Source of the DNA: Streptomyces liangshanensis
GTDB lineage: Bacteria; Actinomycetota; Actinomycetes; Streptomycetales; Streptomycetaceae
DNA length: 64,000 bases
Direction: 5' to 3'
NCBI RefSeq assembly: GCF_011694815.1
Contig: NZ_CP050177.1
Location: 6,054,001 to 6,118,000 of the forward strand
In this document: positions 17,323-28,092 of the stretch, piece after piece
How the letters are laid out: each line of letters opens with the position of its first letter
How positions within the stretch are numbered: the stretch's first letter is position 1
Program-made: the position numbers and the translations under genes
Notes under the pieces: generated by a model
What the model saw: the letters and a program-made list of their open reading frames with translations, nothing else
Database searches by the model: none
Told to the model about the DNA's origin: nothing

Positions 17323-20274
17323 ATGAGACGCAGAGCGAGATCGATCCTCGCGGCGGGCGCGCTGCTGGTGGGCGGAGTGACACTGGCACCGCTCGCCGAG
17401 GCGCGGACGGCACCGGCCGCGGACAGCGGCGCGGACGCCGTGAAGGTGTTCGACGCACAGGTCACCAAGGAGCAGGTGCCGCTGCTCATAGCCGCCGGCC
17501 AGGACTCCCACGAACTGGGCGAGCTGGCACCGGAGAAGGGCACGGCGAAGGTCGAGCTGTTCCTCACCGACGCGCAGGCGCGCGGCCTGGAACAGCAGGG
17601 CGTCGACGTCACCGAGCGCAAGATCGCGAACAAGGCCGAGGCCCGGATCCAGGCGGCCGGCGACGGCGTCTTCCGCCCGTACAGCGGCAAGGGCAACCTC
17701 AAGGAAGAGATCGTCAAGACGGGGGCGGCCAACCCCGGCCTCACCAAGGTCGTCTCCATCGGCAAGACCGTCCAGGGCCAGGACATCCTCGCGCTCAAGG
17801 TCAGCAAGGGCGCGAAGAAGACGAAGGACGGCGCCAAGCCGTCCGTGCTCTACATGTCCAACCAGCACGCCCGGGAGTGGATCACTCCCGAGATGACGCG
17901 CCGCCTGATGCACTACTACCTCGACAACTACGGCAAGGACCGGCGGATCACCAAGATCGTCGACTCCACCGAGCTGTGGTTCGTCCTCAGCGCCAACCCG
18001 GACGGCTACGACTACACGTTCAGCCCCGACGGCGACCGGCTGTGGCGCAAGAACCTGCGCGACATCAACGCCGACGGGAAGATCGGTCCCGGCGACGGCG
18101 TCGACCTCAACCGCAACTTCGCCTTCAAGTGGGGCTACGACGACGAGGGTTCGTCGCCCCGGCCCAACGGCGAGACCTACCGCGGCGCCGGCCCGAACTC
18201 GGAGCCCGAGACGAAGGCGATCGACCGCTTCCAGAAGAGCATCGGCTTCGACTACGGCATCAACTACCACTCGGCCGCCGAGCTGCTCCTGTACGGCGTG
18301 GGCTGGCAGGTCGCCACCCCCACCCCCGACGACGTGCTGTACAAGGCGCTCGCCGGTACGCCCGAGAACTCCGCCGTCCCCGGCTACTACCCGCAGGTCT
18401 CCTCCGAGCTGTACACCACCAACGGTGAGGCCGACGGGCACGCGGCGAACGTCAACGGCATCATGATGTTCACCCCGGAGATGACCACCTGCCAGACCGC
18501 GTCCGCGGCCGACCCGGCCGACGCGTGGGAGGCCAGGGACTGCCAGTCCGGCTTCAACTTCCCCGACGACGAGAAGCTGATCCAGGGCGAGTTCGCCAAG
18601 AACGTCCCCTTCGCGCTCTCCGTCGCCGAGACCGCCGTCCACCCTGACCAGCCGGTCTCCGCGGTGGGCCTGACGGCCCCCGACTTCACCCTGGACCCCT
18701 TCACCACCTCGTACGCGCGCGGCGCGGACCAGGAGGTCGCGGTCACCGTCCGCAAGTCGGTCCGGGACAAGGAGCTCAACTACCGGATCAACGGCGGCCG
18801 TACGCACGACGAGGACCTCAAGGCCTGGAAGGGCGGCGAGACCTACGGCGGCGACGACAACCTCCACTTCGACGAGTACCGCGCCGACGTCGAGGACGCC
18901 GACCCGGGCGACAAGGTCGAGGTCTGGTTCACCGGCCGCACCAAGGCCGGCAAGGCCACGGCCAGTGAGCACTTCACCTACACCGTCGCCGAGCGCCCCC
19001 GCGCCGACACGATCGTGATCTCCGAAGGCGCCGGCTCCGCCCAGAACGCCGCCGCCTACGTCGACGCCCTGCGGGCCAACGGCCGTACCGCCGTGGTCTG
19101 GGACGTCCCCACCCAGGGTGCCCCGCACCCGCTGGGGGTCCTCTCCCACTTCTCCACCGCCGTCCACCACACCGGGGCCACCGCCCCGACCGGGGACACC
19201 CAGCTGGCCGTCAGGGACTTCATCAACGAGGGCGGCAAGCTGGTCGAGGCCGGTGAGCTGGCCGGCGGCAACGCCCAGGTCGGGCGCGCCCAGACCAACG
19301 ACTTCAGCCAGTACTTCCTGGGCGCGTACGGCCGTACGTCCCTCGGCGGCGCCACCGGCTTCACCGGCGACGGCGCCCTCGCGGGCGCGGCCGGACCGCT
19401 CGGAGCCGCCCCCGGCAACCCGCTGAACGCGGCCGGGGTCTACAACATCACCTCCGAGAACCTGGACCCGGCGACCTTCCCCCAGTTCCGCAGCGCCCAG
19501 GCGGGCACGTACGCCGGCATCGTCAACCCGTACGCCCCCTACCAGGGCTCCTGGATGGCGGCCGCCACCCACGAGGACGACGCGTGGCGGCGCCTGAGCC
19601 GGACCGTCGACCTCACCGGGGTCACCGCGGCCGACCGGCCCGAGCTGCGTCTCGCGCTGAACTGGAACACCGAGCCGGGCTACGACCACGCCGTCCTGGA
19701 GGCCCACACCACCGGCGCCGAGGACTGGACCACCCTCCCCGACACCGGCGGCGCCACCAGCGCCGCGGTCCCCGCCGAGTGCGAGGCCGGGTTCTTCCTC
19801 GCCGGGCACCCGTTCCTGGAGCACTACCTCACCCTCGGCGACGCCGCCTGCCAGGCCTCCGGCACCACCGGCGCCTGGCACAGCTTCACCGGCACCTCCA
19901 ACGGCTGGAAGCAGGTCGCCTTCGACCTGAGCGCCTACGCCGGCAAGAAGGTCGACCTGTCGCTCAGCTACATCAGCGACCCCAGCACCGGCGGCCGCGG
20001 CCTCTTCGCGGACAACACGCGCCTGTCGGTCGGCGGCGGCGAGCAGCAGGCCGAGGGCTTCGAGACGTCCCTCGGCGCCTGGACCACCCCGGGGGCCCCC
20101 GCGGGCAGCCCGGCCGTGGACGGCGACTGGACCCGCGTCCAGGAGCTGTTCAAGGCCTACTCCGCGGTGACCACCCGTGACACCGTGCTGCTCGGCTTCG
20201 GCCTGGAGCACGTGCAGGACGCCGGACAGCGTGCGGCGATCCTCGGCAAGGCACTGCGCAGCCTGCGTCACTGA
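17323..20274 (+). CDS. Secreted M14-family zinc carboxypeptidase
   Basis: The 983-residue precursor has a signal peptide (MRRRARSILAAGALLVGG...LAEARTAPA). The peptidase domain, residues about 120-450, has the zinc site QHAREW (His and Glu ligands), SANPDGYDY, LNRNF (substrate Arg), INYHSAAE (third His ligand) and FTPEM (catalytic Glu). The C-terminal half is accessory: a segment similar to an immune-inhibitor-A-like/beta-sandwich region (EHFTYTVAERP...YAGKKVDLSLSYISDP) probably aids substrate binding. It degrades extracellular peptides from their C-terminus. The ATG at 17323 is chosen for AAGGGGGG upstream and the immediate signal peptide. It is monocistronic. Confidence 0.92.
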   Translation: MRRRARSILAAGALLVGGVTLAPLAEARTAPAADSGADAVKVFDAQVTKEQVPLLIAAGQDSHELGELAPEKGTAKVELFLTDAQARGLEQQGVDVTERKIANKAEARIQAAGDGVFRPYSGKGNLKEEIVKTGAANPGLTKVVSIGKTVQGQDILALKVSKGAKKTKDGAKPSVLYMSNQHAREWITPEMTRRLMHYYLDNYGKDRRITKIVDSTELWFVLSANPDGYDYTFSPDGDRLWRKNLRDINADGKIGPGDGVDLNRNFAFKWGYDDEGSSPRPNGETYRGAGPNSEPETKAIDRFQKSIGFDYGINYHSAAELLLYGVGWQVATPTPDDVLYKALAGTPENSAVPGYYPQVSSELYTTNGEADGHAANVNGIMMFTPEMTTCQTASAADPADAWEARDCQSGFNFPDDEKLIQGEFAKNVPFALSVAETAVHPDQPVSAVGLTAPDFTLDPFTTSYARGADQEVAVTVRKSVRDKELNYRINGGRTHDEDLKAWKGGETYGGDDNLHFDEYRADVEDADPGDKVEVWFTGRTKAGKATASEHFTYTVAERPRADTIVISEGAGSAQNAAAYVDALRANGRTAVVWDVPTQGAPHPLGVLSHFSTAVHHTGATAPTGDTQLAVRDFINEGGKLVEAGELAGGNAQVGRAQTNDFSQYFLGAYGRTSLGGATGFTGDGALAGAAGPLGAAPGNPLNAAGVYNITSENLDPATFPQFRSAQAGTYAGIVNPYAPYQGSWMAAATHEDDAWRRLSRTVDLTGVTAADRPELRLALNWNTEPGYDHAVLEAHTTGAEDWTTLPDTGGATSAAVPAECEAGFFLAGHPFLEHYLTLGDAACQASGTTGAWHSFTGTSNGWKQVAFDLSAYAGKKVDLSLSYISDPSTGGRGLFADNTRLSVGGGEQQAEGFETSLGAWTTPGAPAGSPAVDGDWTRVQELFKAYSAVTTRDTVLLGFGLEHVQDAGQRAAILGKALRSLRH

Positions 20275-20410
20275 TCCGCAAGGCCGGGGTCACCGGTGGT
20301 TCGCCACCCGACCACCCCGGCGTCGACGGCCCGTGCCCGCTACCCGCGGGTACGGGCCGTTGTCGACTTCACGGGCGCTCGATGTCACTCCGCCCTCCCC
20401 AGGAGGGTAG

Positions 20411-21490
<1,080 letters not shown>

Positions 21491-21504
21491 GCATCCGGCA
21501 TGGG

Positions 21505-21549
21505 CGACAGGGCTCGGTGGGCGCACGCTGCGCCCGTCGAGCCCTGTCG
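21505..21549 (+). terminator. Long stem-loop between gap and pgk
   Basis: CGACAGGGCTCG (21505-21516) pairs with CGAGCCCTGTCG (21538-21549), and inside it GGGCGCA (21519-21525) pairs with TGCGCCC (21529-21535). The result is a 19-bp stem with a small bulge. There is no T-tract, so partial termination or mRNA stabilisation of gap is likely. Confidence 0.75.
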
Positions 21550-21603
21550 GCCTGTGCGGCCCGCCCGGAAACCGACCGGACCTTCCAAGGAGTGCAGCAC
21601 CCG

Positions 21604-22815
21604 ATGAAGACGATCGACGAACTTCTCACCGAAGGGGTCGGCGGCAAGCGGGTATTCGTCCGCGCCGACCTCAACGTGCCGCTCGACGGCACGACGATCA
21701 CCGACGACGGCCGCATCCGCGCCGTCCTGCCGACGATCGCCCGCCTCGCCGAAGCGGGCGCGCGCGTGATCGTCGCGTCCCACCTCGGCCGCCCCAAGGG
21801 CGCCCCCGACCCGGCCTTCTCGCTCGCGCCCGCCGCCGCCCGCCTCGGGGAGCTCCTCCGCGCGGACGTCGCCTTCGCGACCGACACGGTCGGCGACTCG
21901 GCCGAGGCCGTCGTCGCGGGCCTCGCCGACGGCCAGGTCGCCGTCCTCGAGAACCTCCGCTTCAACCCCGGCGAGACCGCGAAGGACGACGCCGAGCGCG
22001 GCGCCTTCGCCGACCGCCTCGCCGCCCTCGCCGACCTGTACGTCGGCGACGGCTTCGGGGCCGTGCACCGCAAGCACGCCTCCGTCGTGGACCTCCCCGC
22101 CCGCCTGCCGCACGCCGCGGGCGGCCTCATCGCCACCGAGGTCGGTGTCCTCAAGAAGCTCACCGAGGACGTCGCCCGCCCGTACGCGGTGGTCCTCGGC
22201 GGTGCCAAGGTCTCCGACAAGCTCGGGGTCATCGACCACCTGCTGGAGAAGGCCGACCGCATCCTCATCGGCGGCGGCATGGCGTTCACCTTCCTCAAGG
22301 CCCAGGGCCACGAGGTCGGCTCCTCGCTGCTCCAGGAGGACCAGATCCCGGCCGTACAGGGCTACCTCAAGCGCGCCGAGGAGCGCGGCGTGGAGTTCGT
22401 GCTCCCCGTCGACTTCCTGGTCGCCGAGCAGTTCCCCGACCTCAAGACCAAGGCGCCCGCGCACCCCGAGACCGTCCGGGCCGACGCCATGCCCGCCGGG
22501 AAGATGGGCCTGGACAACGGGCCCGAGACCTGCGCGCTCTACGCCTCCAAGCTCGCCGACGCGGCCACCGTCTTCTGGAACGGCCCCATGGGCGTCTTCG
22601 AACACCCCGACTACGCGGAAGGCACCCGGGCCGTCGCCCAGGCCCTCCTCGACTCGTCGGCCTTCACGGTCGTCGGCGGTGGCGACTCCGCCGCCGCCGT
22701 CCGGATCCTGGGCTTCGACGAGAACGCATTCGGCCATATCTCGACCGGTGGCGGCGCGAGCCTCGAATACCTCGAGGGCAAGACGCTTCCCGGCCTCGCC
22801 GCACTGGAGGACTGA
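21604..22815 (+). CDS. pgk: Phosphoglycerate kinase
   Basis: The enzyme makes ATP from 1,3-bisphosphoglycerate. The 403-residue protein has the substrate-binding start [20 protein letters not shown], the basic patch ENLRFNPGE, the hinge [27 protein letters not shown], and the nucleotide loop [11 protein letters not shown] near the end. AAGGAG lies 7-12 bases before the ATG at 21604. tpiA starts seven bases after the stop, so these two are one operon. Confidence 0.98.
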   Translation: MKTIDELLTEGVGGKRVFVRADLNVPLDGTTITDDGRIRAVLPTIARLAEAGARVIVASHLGRPKGAPDPAFSLAPAAARLGELLRADVAFATDTVGDSAEAVVAGLADGQVAVLENLRFNPGETAKDDAERGAFADRLAALADLYVGDGFGAVHRKHASVVDLPARLPHAAGGLIATEVGVLKKLTEDVARPYAVVLGGAKVSDKLGVIDHLLEKADRILIGGGMAFTFLKAQGHEVGSSLLQEDQIPAVQGYLKRAEERGVEFVLPVDFLVAEQFPDLKTKAPAHPETVRADAMPAGKMGLDNGPETCALYASKLADAATVFWNGPMGVFEHPDYAEGTRAVAQALLDSSAFTVVGGGDSAAAVRILGFDENAFGHISTGGGASLEYLEGKTLPGLAALED

Positions 22816-22822
22816 CCGTTCC

Positions 22823-23617
22823 ATGACCGACTCACCCGAAACCGCAGGCCGCCTTCCGCTCATGGCGGGCAACTGGAAGATGAACCTCAACCACCTCGAG
22901 GCCATCGCCCACACCCAGAAGCTCGCCTTCGCCCTGGCGGACAAGGACTACGACGCCGTCGAGGTCGCCGTCCTGCCCCCCTTCACCGACCTGCGGTCCG
23001 TACAGACCCTCGTCGACGGGGACAAGCTCAAGATCAAGTACGGCGCCCAGGACATCTCCGCCCAGGACTCCGGCGCCTACACCGGTGAGATCTCGGGCTC
23101 GATGCTCGCCAAGCTCAAGTGCACCTACGTCGCCGTGGGGCACTCCGAGCGCCGGCAGTACCACGCCGAGACCGACGAGCTGTGCAACGCCAAGGTGAAG
23201 GCCGCGTTCCGGCACGGCCTGACCCCGATCCTCTGCGTCGGCGAGGGCCTGGACGTCCGCAAGGCCGGTGACCAGGTCTCCTACACGCTGGCGCAGCTCG
23301 ACGGCGGTCTCAAGGACGTCCCGGCCGAGCAGGCCGAGACGATCGTGATCGCGTACGAGCCGGTCTGGGCGATCGGCACCGGCGAGGTCGCCACCCCCGA
23401 GGACGCCCAGGAGGTCTGCGGGGCGATCCGCGGCCGGCTGGCCGAGCTGTACTCCCAGGAGCTGGCCGACAAGGTCCGCATCCAGTACGGCGGCTCGGTG
23501 AAGTCCGGCAACGTCGCCGCGATCATGGCCCAGCCCGATGTGGACGGCGCTCTGGTCGGCGGCGCGGCGCTGGACGCCGAGGAGTTCGTCAAGATCGTCA
23601 GGTTCCGCGACCAGTGA
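22823..23617 (+). CDS. tpiA: Triose-phosphate isomerase
   Basis: The enzyme interconverts dihydroxyacetone phosphate and glyceraldehyde-3-phosphate. The 264-residue barrel has AGNWKMN (Lys contact near residue 19), the electrophile His in VGHSERR, the catalytic Glu in [11 protein letters not shown] and the phosphate loop YGGSVKSGN. It is coupled to pgk by a seven-base gap. A hairpin follows before secG. Confidence 0.98.
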   Translation: MTDSPETAGRLPLMAGNWKMNLNHLEAIAHTQKLAFALADKDYDAVEVAVLPPFTDLRSVQTLVDGDKLKIKYGAQDISAQDSGAYTGEISGSMLAKLKCTYVAVGHSERRQYHAETDELCNAKVKAAFRHGLTPILCVGEGLDVRKAGDQVSYTLAQLDGGLKDVPAEQAETIVIAYEPVWAIGTGEVATPEDAQEVCGAIRGRLAELYSQELADKVRIQYGGSVKSGNVAAIMAQPDVDGALVGGAALDAEEFVKIVRFRDQ

Positions 23618-23648
23618 GTATGCGGTAGCACGGATCCGTCGTACCCTT

Positions 23649-23682
23649 GCGGGGGCCAGGTGGCTTGCCATCCGGCCCCCGC
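23649..23682 (+). terminator. Hairpin between tpiA and secG
   Basis: GCGGGGGCC (23649-23657) pairs with GGCCCCCGC (23674-23682). The loop contains a smaller TGG/CCA pairing. It probably terminates the pgk-tpiA transcript. Confidence 0.65.
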
Positions 23683-23737
23683 AGTCCATCTGCGCAGTCC
23701 GAATTGGTCCTGTCAGTCCGAGGAAGTTGGTCCAGCC

Positions 23738-23974
23738 GTGGTTATGGGGTTCTCGATCGCCCTCATCATCTTCAGCCTGCTGCTGATGCTGCTGGTGCTG
23801 ATGCACAAGGGAAAGGGCGGCGGCCTCTCCGACATGTTCGGTGGCGGAATGCAGTCGTCCGTCGGTGGGTCCTCGGTCGCGGAGCGTAACCTCGACCGCA
23901 TCACCGTGGTTGTCGGTCTGCTGTGGTTCGCGAGCATCGTCGTCCTGGGTCTGCTGCTCAAGCTGGACGGCTGA
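23738..23974 (+). CDS. secG: Preprotein translocase subunit SecG
   Basis: SecG is the small non-essential subunit of the SecYEG channel. The 78-residue protein has two transmembrane helices (GFSIALIIFSLLLMLLVLM and ITVVVGLLWFASIVVLGLLL) joined by the family loop HKGKGGGLSDMFGGG with QSSVGGSSVAERNLDR. GTG at 23738 is chosen, with GAGGAAG at 23720-23726; ATG at 23744, two codons in, is equally compatible. The position after tpiA is typical of actinobacteria. Confidence 0.93.
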   Translation: MVMGFSIALIIFSLLLMLLVLMHKGKGGGLSDMFGGGMQSSVGGSSVAERNLDRITVVVGLLWFASIVVLGLLLKLDG

Positions 23975-24051
23975 CCGCACGTACGGTACGGCGCCGCGGG
24001 CGCGGCCTATCATGAGGTTCCGCGCCCTGCGGCAGGGGGTAACTCCCCTCT

Positions 24052-24080
24052 CTGGACGCGAGTTGGGCCTTACGTAGACT
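24052..24080 (+). promoter_or_regulatory. Candidate promoter of the RbpA-type gene
   Basis: CTGGAC (24052-24057) and TAGACT (24075-24080) are separated by 17 bases and lie about 70 bases upstream of the GTG start. The match to a housekeeping promoter is moderate. Confidence 0.4.
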
Positions 24081-24148
24081 GGGGCGCCACCCGGCAGCGG
24101 AGCTGCCTATCGATGCTTCGCGGCACCATCACGCAGGGAGTTACGACC

Positions 24149-24484
24149 GTGGCAAGTGGCAACGCGATCCGGGGAAGCCGGGTCGGAGCGGGGCCGATGG
24201 GTGAGGCCGAGCGTGGCGAGTCCGCGCCACGCCTGCGCATCTCCTTCTGGTGCTCCAACGGGCACGAGACGGTGCCGAGCTTCGCCAGCGACGCGCAGGT
24301 TCCGGAGACGTGGGACTGCCCGCGCTGCGGTTTCCCGGCCGGCCAGGACCGGGACAACCCGCCGGACCCGCCGCGCACCGAGCCGTACAAGACGCACCTC
24401 GCCTACGTACGTGAGCGGCGGAGCGACGCGGACGGCGAGGCGATCCTCGCGGAGGCGCTCGCCAAGCTCCGCGGCGAGATCTAG
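24149..24484 (+). CDS. RbpA-family RNA polymerase-binding protein (RbpB-type paralogue)
   Basis: The 111-residue protein has a disordered N-terminus with AIRGSRVGAG, a zinc-ribbon-like core (C35-S-N-G-H39 ... C57-P-R-C60), and a C-terminal helix (LAEALAKLRGEI) preceded by RTEPYKTHLAYVRERR, where RbpA proteins have the sigma-interacting domain. RbpA binds the principal sigma factor and RNA polymerase and helps open-complex formation. The motifs differ from the well-studied stress-induced RbpA of Streptomyces, so this is probably the second paralogue. GTG at 24149 follows GGGAG. It is transcribed alone and ends in a perfect hairpin. Confidence 0.8.
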   Translation: MASGNAIRGSRVGAGPMGEAERGESAPRLRISFWCSNGHETVPSFASDAQVPETWDCPRCGFPAGQDRDNPPDPPRTEPYKTHLAYVRERRSDADGEAILAEALAKLRGEI

Positions 24485-24518
24485 GGTCCGTCCCCACAGC
24501 CGCGAGTTCAGGACAATC

Positions 24519-24563
24519 CGGTCCGGCCGGGTCACCGCACGAGGTGACCCGGCCGGACCGTTT
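24519..24563 (+). terminator. Perfect 18-bp hairpin terminator with T-run
   Basis: Two arms (24519-24536 and 24543-24560, CGGTCCGGCCGGGTCACC and its complement) are perfectly complementary around a 6-base loop and are followed by TTT. Confidence 0.9.
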
Positions 24564-24639
24564 CCCGGCCGCGTTGTCAGTGCCTCCCCCTACCGTGTGA
24601 ACCGTCGGACACGAACGGTGAGAACGGTGAGGGGGCGCG

Positions 24640-25860
24640 GTGTCGGTCGCGGACGTGGCGGGAGCGGCGGAGGTACGGGCGCCCGCGTGGCGCGGCGGGT
24701 TCGGGCGGCTGTGGTCCGCCGCGGTGGTCTCCCGGTTCGGGGACGCGCTGCGGACGGCCGCGATGCCGCTCCTCGCCACCACGCTCACCGACGACCCGCT
24801 CCTGATCGCCTCGGTGACCGCCTGCGGCTACCTGCCGTGGCTGCTGTTCGGACTGCTCGGCGGGGCGATCGCCGACCGGGTCGACCAGCGGCGGGCGATG
24901 TGGGGCGTCGACCTGCTCCGGGGCGTGCTCATGGCGGCCTTCGCGGTGGCCGTCGCCCTGGGCCACGCCTCCGTCGCCCTGCTCGTCGTCCTCGCCTTCG
25001 TGCTCACCACCTTCCAGACGCTCTTCGACAACGCGGCGACGGCCCTGCTGCCCTCCCTCGTGCCGCCCGGGGCGCTGGGGAGCGCCAACGCCCGGCTGAT
25101 GACCGGACAGCAGATCGCCGGCACGTTCGTCGCCGCGCCCCTGGTGCCCGTGCTGCTGCTCGGCGGCGCCTCCCTCCCGTACGCGGCCGACGCGGCGACC
25201 TACGGCGTGGCCGCGCTGCTCGTCGCCTCCCTGCGGGCCGACCCGGCACCACGGCAGGCCCGCAAGGACGGCTCCACCCTGCGCGGGGAGATCGCCGAGG
25301 GGCTGGGCCTCCTGTGGCGCGACCGGACCCTGCGCGGGCTGTGCGTGGCCACGACCCTCTGCAACATCGGGATGGGCGCCCTGATCGCCACGCTCGTCCT
25401 GCACGTCACGGGCTGGCTGGGCGCGGGCCACGGCGGGTACGCGCTCGCGGTCGCCGGGTACGGGGCGGGGAGCGTGCTGGGCGGCCTGCTCGCCCGGCGG
25501 CTCGCCGAGCGGACCGGGCGGATACGGGCCGTCCTCCTCGCCGGCACCGTCCAGACCGGTGCGCTGCTCGCCCTGGGCACGGTGCGGGAGTTGTGGGTCA
25601 CCGTGGTGTGCCTGGTGGTCTTCGGGCTGTGCGGCATGGTGTGGAACGTCAACCAGGCGACGCTCGTGCAGGAGCGGAGCCCGGCTCCCGCGCTGGGCCG
25701 GATCAGCGCCGCCTTCCGTACCCTCGCCGTCGCCGGGGCGCCGCTCGGCGCGCTCCTCGGCGGCGCCGCGGCGGCCGGATGGGGGCTCAACACACCCGCC
25801 CTGGTGGCCGCCGCGCTCTTCGTACCGGCCGTCGCGTCGCTGGCACGTCTGATCAATTAG
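24640..25860 (+). CDS. MFS transporter (EntS/MFS_3-like exporter)
   Basis: The 406-residue protein has about eleven to twelve hydrophobic segments. The loop between helices 2 and 3 reads GGAIADRVDQRRAM, the major-facilitator motif A. The layout (LWSAAVVSRFGDALRTAAMPLLA at the start; NQATLVQERSPAPALGRISAAF in the second half) fits the EntS-like group that exports siderophores or drugs. The substrate is unknown. GTG at 24640 follows GGTGAGGGGG. It sits between the RbpA-type gene and pgi without obvious functional link. Confidence 0.85.
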   Translation: MSVADVAGAAEVRAPAWRGGFGRLWSAAVVSRFGDALRTAAMPLLATTLTDDPLLIASVTACGYLPWLLFGLLGGAIADRVDQRRAMWGVDLLRGVLMAAFAVAVALGHASVALLVVLAFVLTTFQTLFDNAATALLPSLVPPGALGSANARLMTGQQIAGTFVAAPLVPVLLLGGASLPYAADAATYGVAALLVASLRADPAPRQARKDGSTLRGEIAEGLGLLWRDRTLRGLCVATTLCNIGMGALIATLVLHVTGWLGAGHGGYALAVAGYGAGSVLGGLLARRLAERTGRIRAVLLAGTVQTGALLALGTVRELWVTVVCLVVFGLCGMVWNVNQATLVQERSPAPALGRISAAFRTLAVAGAPLGALLGGAAAAGWGLNTPALVAAALFVPAVASLARLIN

Positions 25861-25917
25861 GTTGGAGGGGAAGTAGGAGCAGCACGCACGTACGAGCAGA
25901 AGTGGGCTGATGTCCGA

Positions 25918-27570
25918 ATGAACGCAGAAAGCCGTAGCAGGCTCAATCGCACGCCCGAGTGGGCCGCACTGGGCAAGCACCGGGAGCAGTTGGGCCAGAC
26001 GGGTCTGCGGGAGCTGTTCGCCTCGACACCGGCGCGCGGCACCGACTACACCCTCCGGGTCGGCGATCTCCACCTGGACTACTCGAAGCACCTGGTGACG
26101 GACGAGACGCTGGCGCTGCTGCGCGAGCTGGCCGCGGCCACCGGGGTGAGCGAGCTGCGGGACGCGATGTTCCGCGGCGAGAAGATCAACACCACCGAGG
26201 ACCGCGCCGTCCTGCACACCGCGCTGCGCGCCCCCCGGGACGCCGTCGTCGAGGTCGACGGGGAGAACGTCGTACCGGCCGTGCACGCGGTCCTGGACAA
26301 GATGGCCGCGTTCGCCGACCGGATCAGGAGCGGCGAGTGGACCGGCCACACGGGCCGGCCCATCAAGAACGTCGTCAACATCGGCATCGGCGGCTCCGAC
26401 CTCGGCCCGGCGATGGCGTACGAGGCCCTCAAGTCCTTCACGGACCGCGGCCTCACGGTCCGCTTCGTGTCGAACGTCGACGGCGCCGACCTGCACGAGG
26501 CCGTACGGGACCTGGACGCGGCCGAGACGCTGTTCATCGTCGCCTCCAAGACCTTCACCACCATCGAGACCATCACCAACGCCACCTCCGCGCGCGACTG
26601 GCTGCTCACCGAGCTGCGGGCCGGCCAGGAGGCCGTCGCCCGGCACTTCGTGGCGCTCTCCACGAACAGCGAGAAGGTCGCCGACTTCGGCATCGACACG
26701 GCCAACATGTTCGAGTTCTGGGACTGGGTCGGCGGGCGGTACTCGTACGACTCCGCCATCGGCCTCTCCCTGATGATCGCGATCGGCCCCGCCCGCTTCC
26801 GCGAGATGCTCGACGGCTTCCACCTCGTCGACGAGCACTTCCGCACCGCGCCGCCCGAGTCCAACGCGCCGCTGCTGCTGGGCCTGTTGGGCATCTGGTA
26901 CGGGTCGTTCTTCGACGCCCAGTCGCACGCCGTGCTGCCGTACAGCCACTACCTGTCCAAGTTCACCGCGTACCTCCAGCAGCTGGACATGGAGTCCAAC
27001 GGCAAGTCCGTGGACCGTGACGGCAAGCCCGTGGACTGGCAGACCGGCCCGGTCGTCTGGGGCACGCCGGGCACCAACGGCCAGCACGCGTACTACCAGT
27101 TGATCCACCAGGGCACGAAGATCATCCCGGCCGACTTCATCGGTTTCGCCCGGCCCGTCGCGGACCTGGCGCCGGGCCTGGTCGCCCAGCACGACCTGCT
27201 GATGGCCAACTTCTTCGCGCAGACGCAGGCGCTCGCGTTCGGCAAGTCCCCCGAGGAGGTACGGGCCGAGGGGGTGCCCGAGGAGCTGGTCCCGCACAAG
27301 ACGTTCCGCGGGAACCACCCCACGACCACGATCCTCGCCGAGGAACTGACCCCGTCCGTGCTGGGCCAGCTGATCGCCCTGTACGAGCACAAGGTCTTCG
27401 TCCAGGGCGCCGTCTGGAACATCGACTCCTTCGACCAGTGGGGCGTCGAGCTCGGCAAGGTCCTCGCCAAGAAGATCGAACCGGTCCTCACTGGTGACGA
27501 GGCCGGTGACGGCCTCGACTCGTCGACGGCGGCGCTGGTCGCCACGTACCGCACCCTGCGCGGCCGCTGA
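25918..27570 (+). CDS. pgi: Glucose-6-phosphate isomerase
   Basis: The enzyme interconverts glucose-6- and fructose-6-phosphate. The 550-residue protein has both signatures: [28 protein letters not shown], the block [19 protein letters not shown], the catalytic [18 protein letters not shown], and the C-terminal [14 protein letters not shown]. The ribosome binding site of the ATG at 25918 is weak. A three-codon frame (ATG TCC GAA TGA) ends over the start and could act by reinitiation. Two PH-domain protein genes follow three bases downstream. Confidence 0.98.
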   Translation: MNAESRSRLNRTPEWAALGKHREQLGQTGLRELFASTPARGTDYTLRVGDLHLDYSKHLVTDETLALLRELAAATGVSELRDAMFRGEKINTTEDRAVLHTALRAPRDAVVEVDGENVVPAVHAVLDKMAAFADRIRSGEWTGHTGRPIKNVVNIGIGGSDLGPAMAYEALKSFTDRGLTVRFVSNVDGADLHEAVRDLDAAETLFIVASKTFTTIETITNATSARDWLLTELRAGQEAVARHFVALSTNSEKVADFGIDTANMFEFWDWVGGRYSYDSAIGLSLMIAIGPARFREMLDGFHLVDEHFRTAPPESNAPLLLGLLGIWYGSFFDAQSHAVLPYSHYLSKFTAYLQQLDMESNGKSVDRDGKPVDWQTGPVVWGTPGTNGQHAYYQLIHQGTKIIPADFIGFARPVADLAPGLVAQHDLLMANFFAQTQALAFGKSPEEVRAEGVPEELVPHKTFRGNHPTTTILAEELTPSVLGQLIALYEHKVFVQGAVWNIDSFDQWGVELGKVLAKKIEPVLTGDEAGDGLDSSTAALVATYRTLRGR

Positions 27571-27573
27571 CCG

Positions 27574-28092
27574 ATGAGCGCGCCCGGGATAGGCGGGCCG
27601 CAGGCGGAACGGCGCCTGCGGCCGCCCCGCAACACGCTCGACCCCCGCGCGGTCGCCTGGTGGCGCACCAGGGTGCTGCTGTGGACGCTTGTCCCCGTCG
27701 TGCCGCTCGCCGTGCCGGGGGCGCTCGTCGCCCCCGCCCGGACGTGGCTGCTCGTCCCCGCCGCCGCCCTGGCGGTCCTCGGTGTCCTCGGCGCCGCGTT
27801 CCTGCCGGTGTGGTGGTTCCGGGTGCACCGCTGGGAGGTGACCGACGAGGCGGTCTACGTCCGCACCGGCTTCTTCCGGCAGGAGTGGCGGATCGCGCCG
27901 ATGTCCCGGATTCAGACCGTGGACACCGTGCGCGGCCCGCTGGAACAGCTGTTCCGGCTCTCCACGGTCATCGTCACGACCGCCTCCGCCAAGGGCGCCG
28001 TACACATCGCGGGGCTGGACCACCGGCCGGCCGCGGAGCTGGCCGAGCGGCTGACCCGGATCGCCCAGGCCACCCCCGGCGACGCCACATGA
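27574..28092 (+). CDS. PH-domain (bPH_2, YdbS-like) membrane protein
   Basis: The 172-residue protein has two transmembrane helices (residues about 30-75) followed by a bacterial PH domain (WEVTDEAVYVRTGFFRQEWRIAPMSRIQTVDTVRGPLEQLFRL). This is the YdbS pattern. It overlaps the next gene, a YdbT-like protein, by ATGA, the standard YdbS-YdbT pair, whose function in cell-envelope biology is poorly known; in Bacillus the pair affects resistance to antimicrobial peptides. It starts three bases after pgi. Confidence 0.85.
   Translation: MSAPGIGGPQAERRLRPPRNTLDPRAVAWWRTRVLLWTLVPVVPLAVPGALVAPARTWLLVPAAALAVLGVLGAAFLPVWWFRVHRWEVTDEAVYVRTGFFRQEWRIAPMSRIQTVDTVRGPLEQLFRLSTVIVTTASAKGAVHIAGLDHRPAAELAERLTRIAQATPGDAT

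Noticed and set aside
24640..25860. Siderophore export locus around the EntS-like transporter
   Set aside because: There are no biosynthetic or receptor genes beside it; the neighbours are housekeeping genes.
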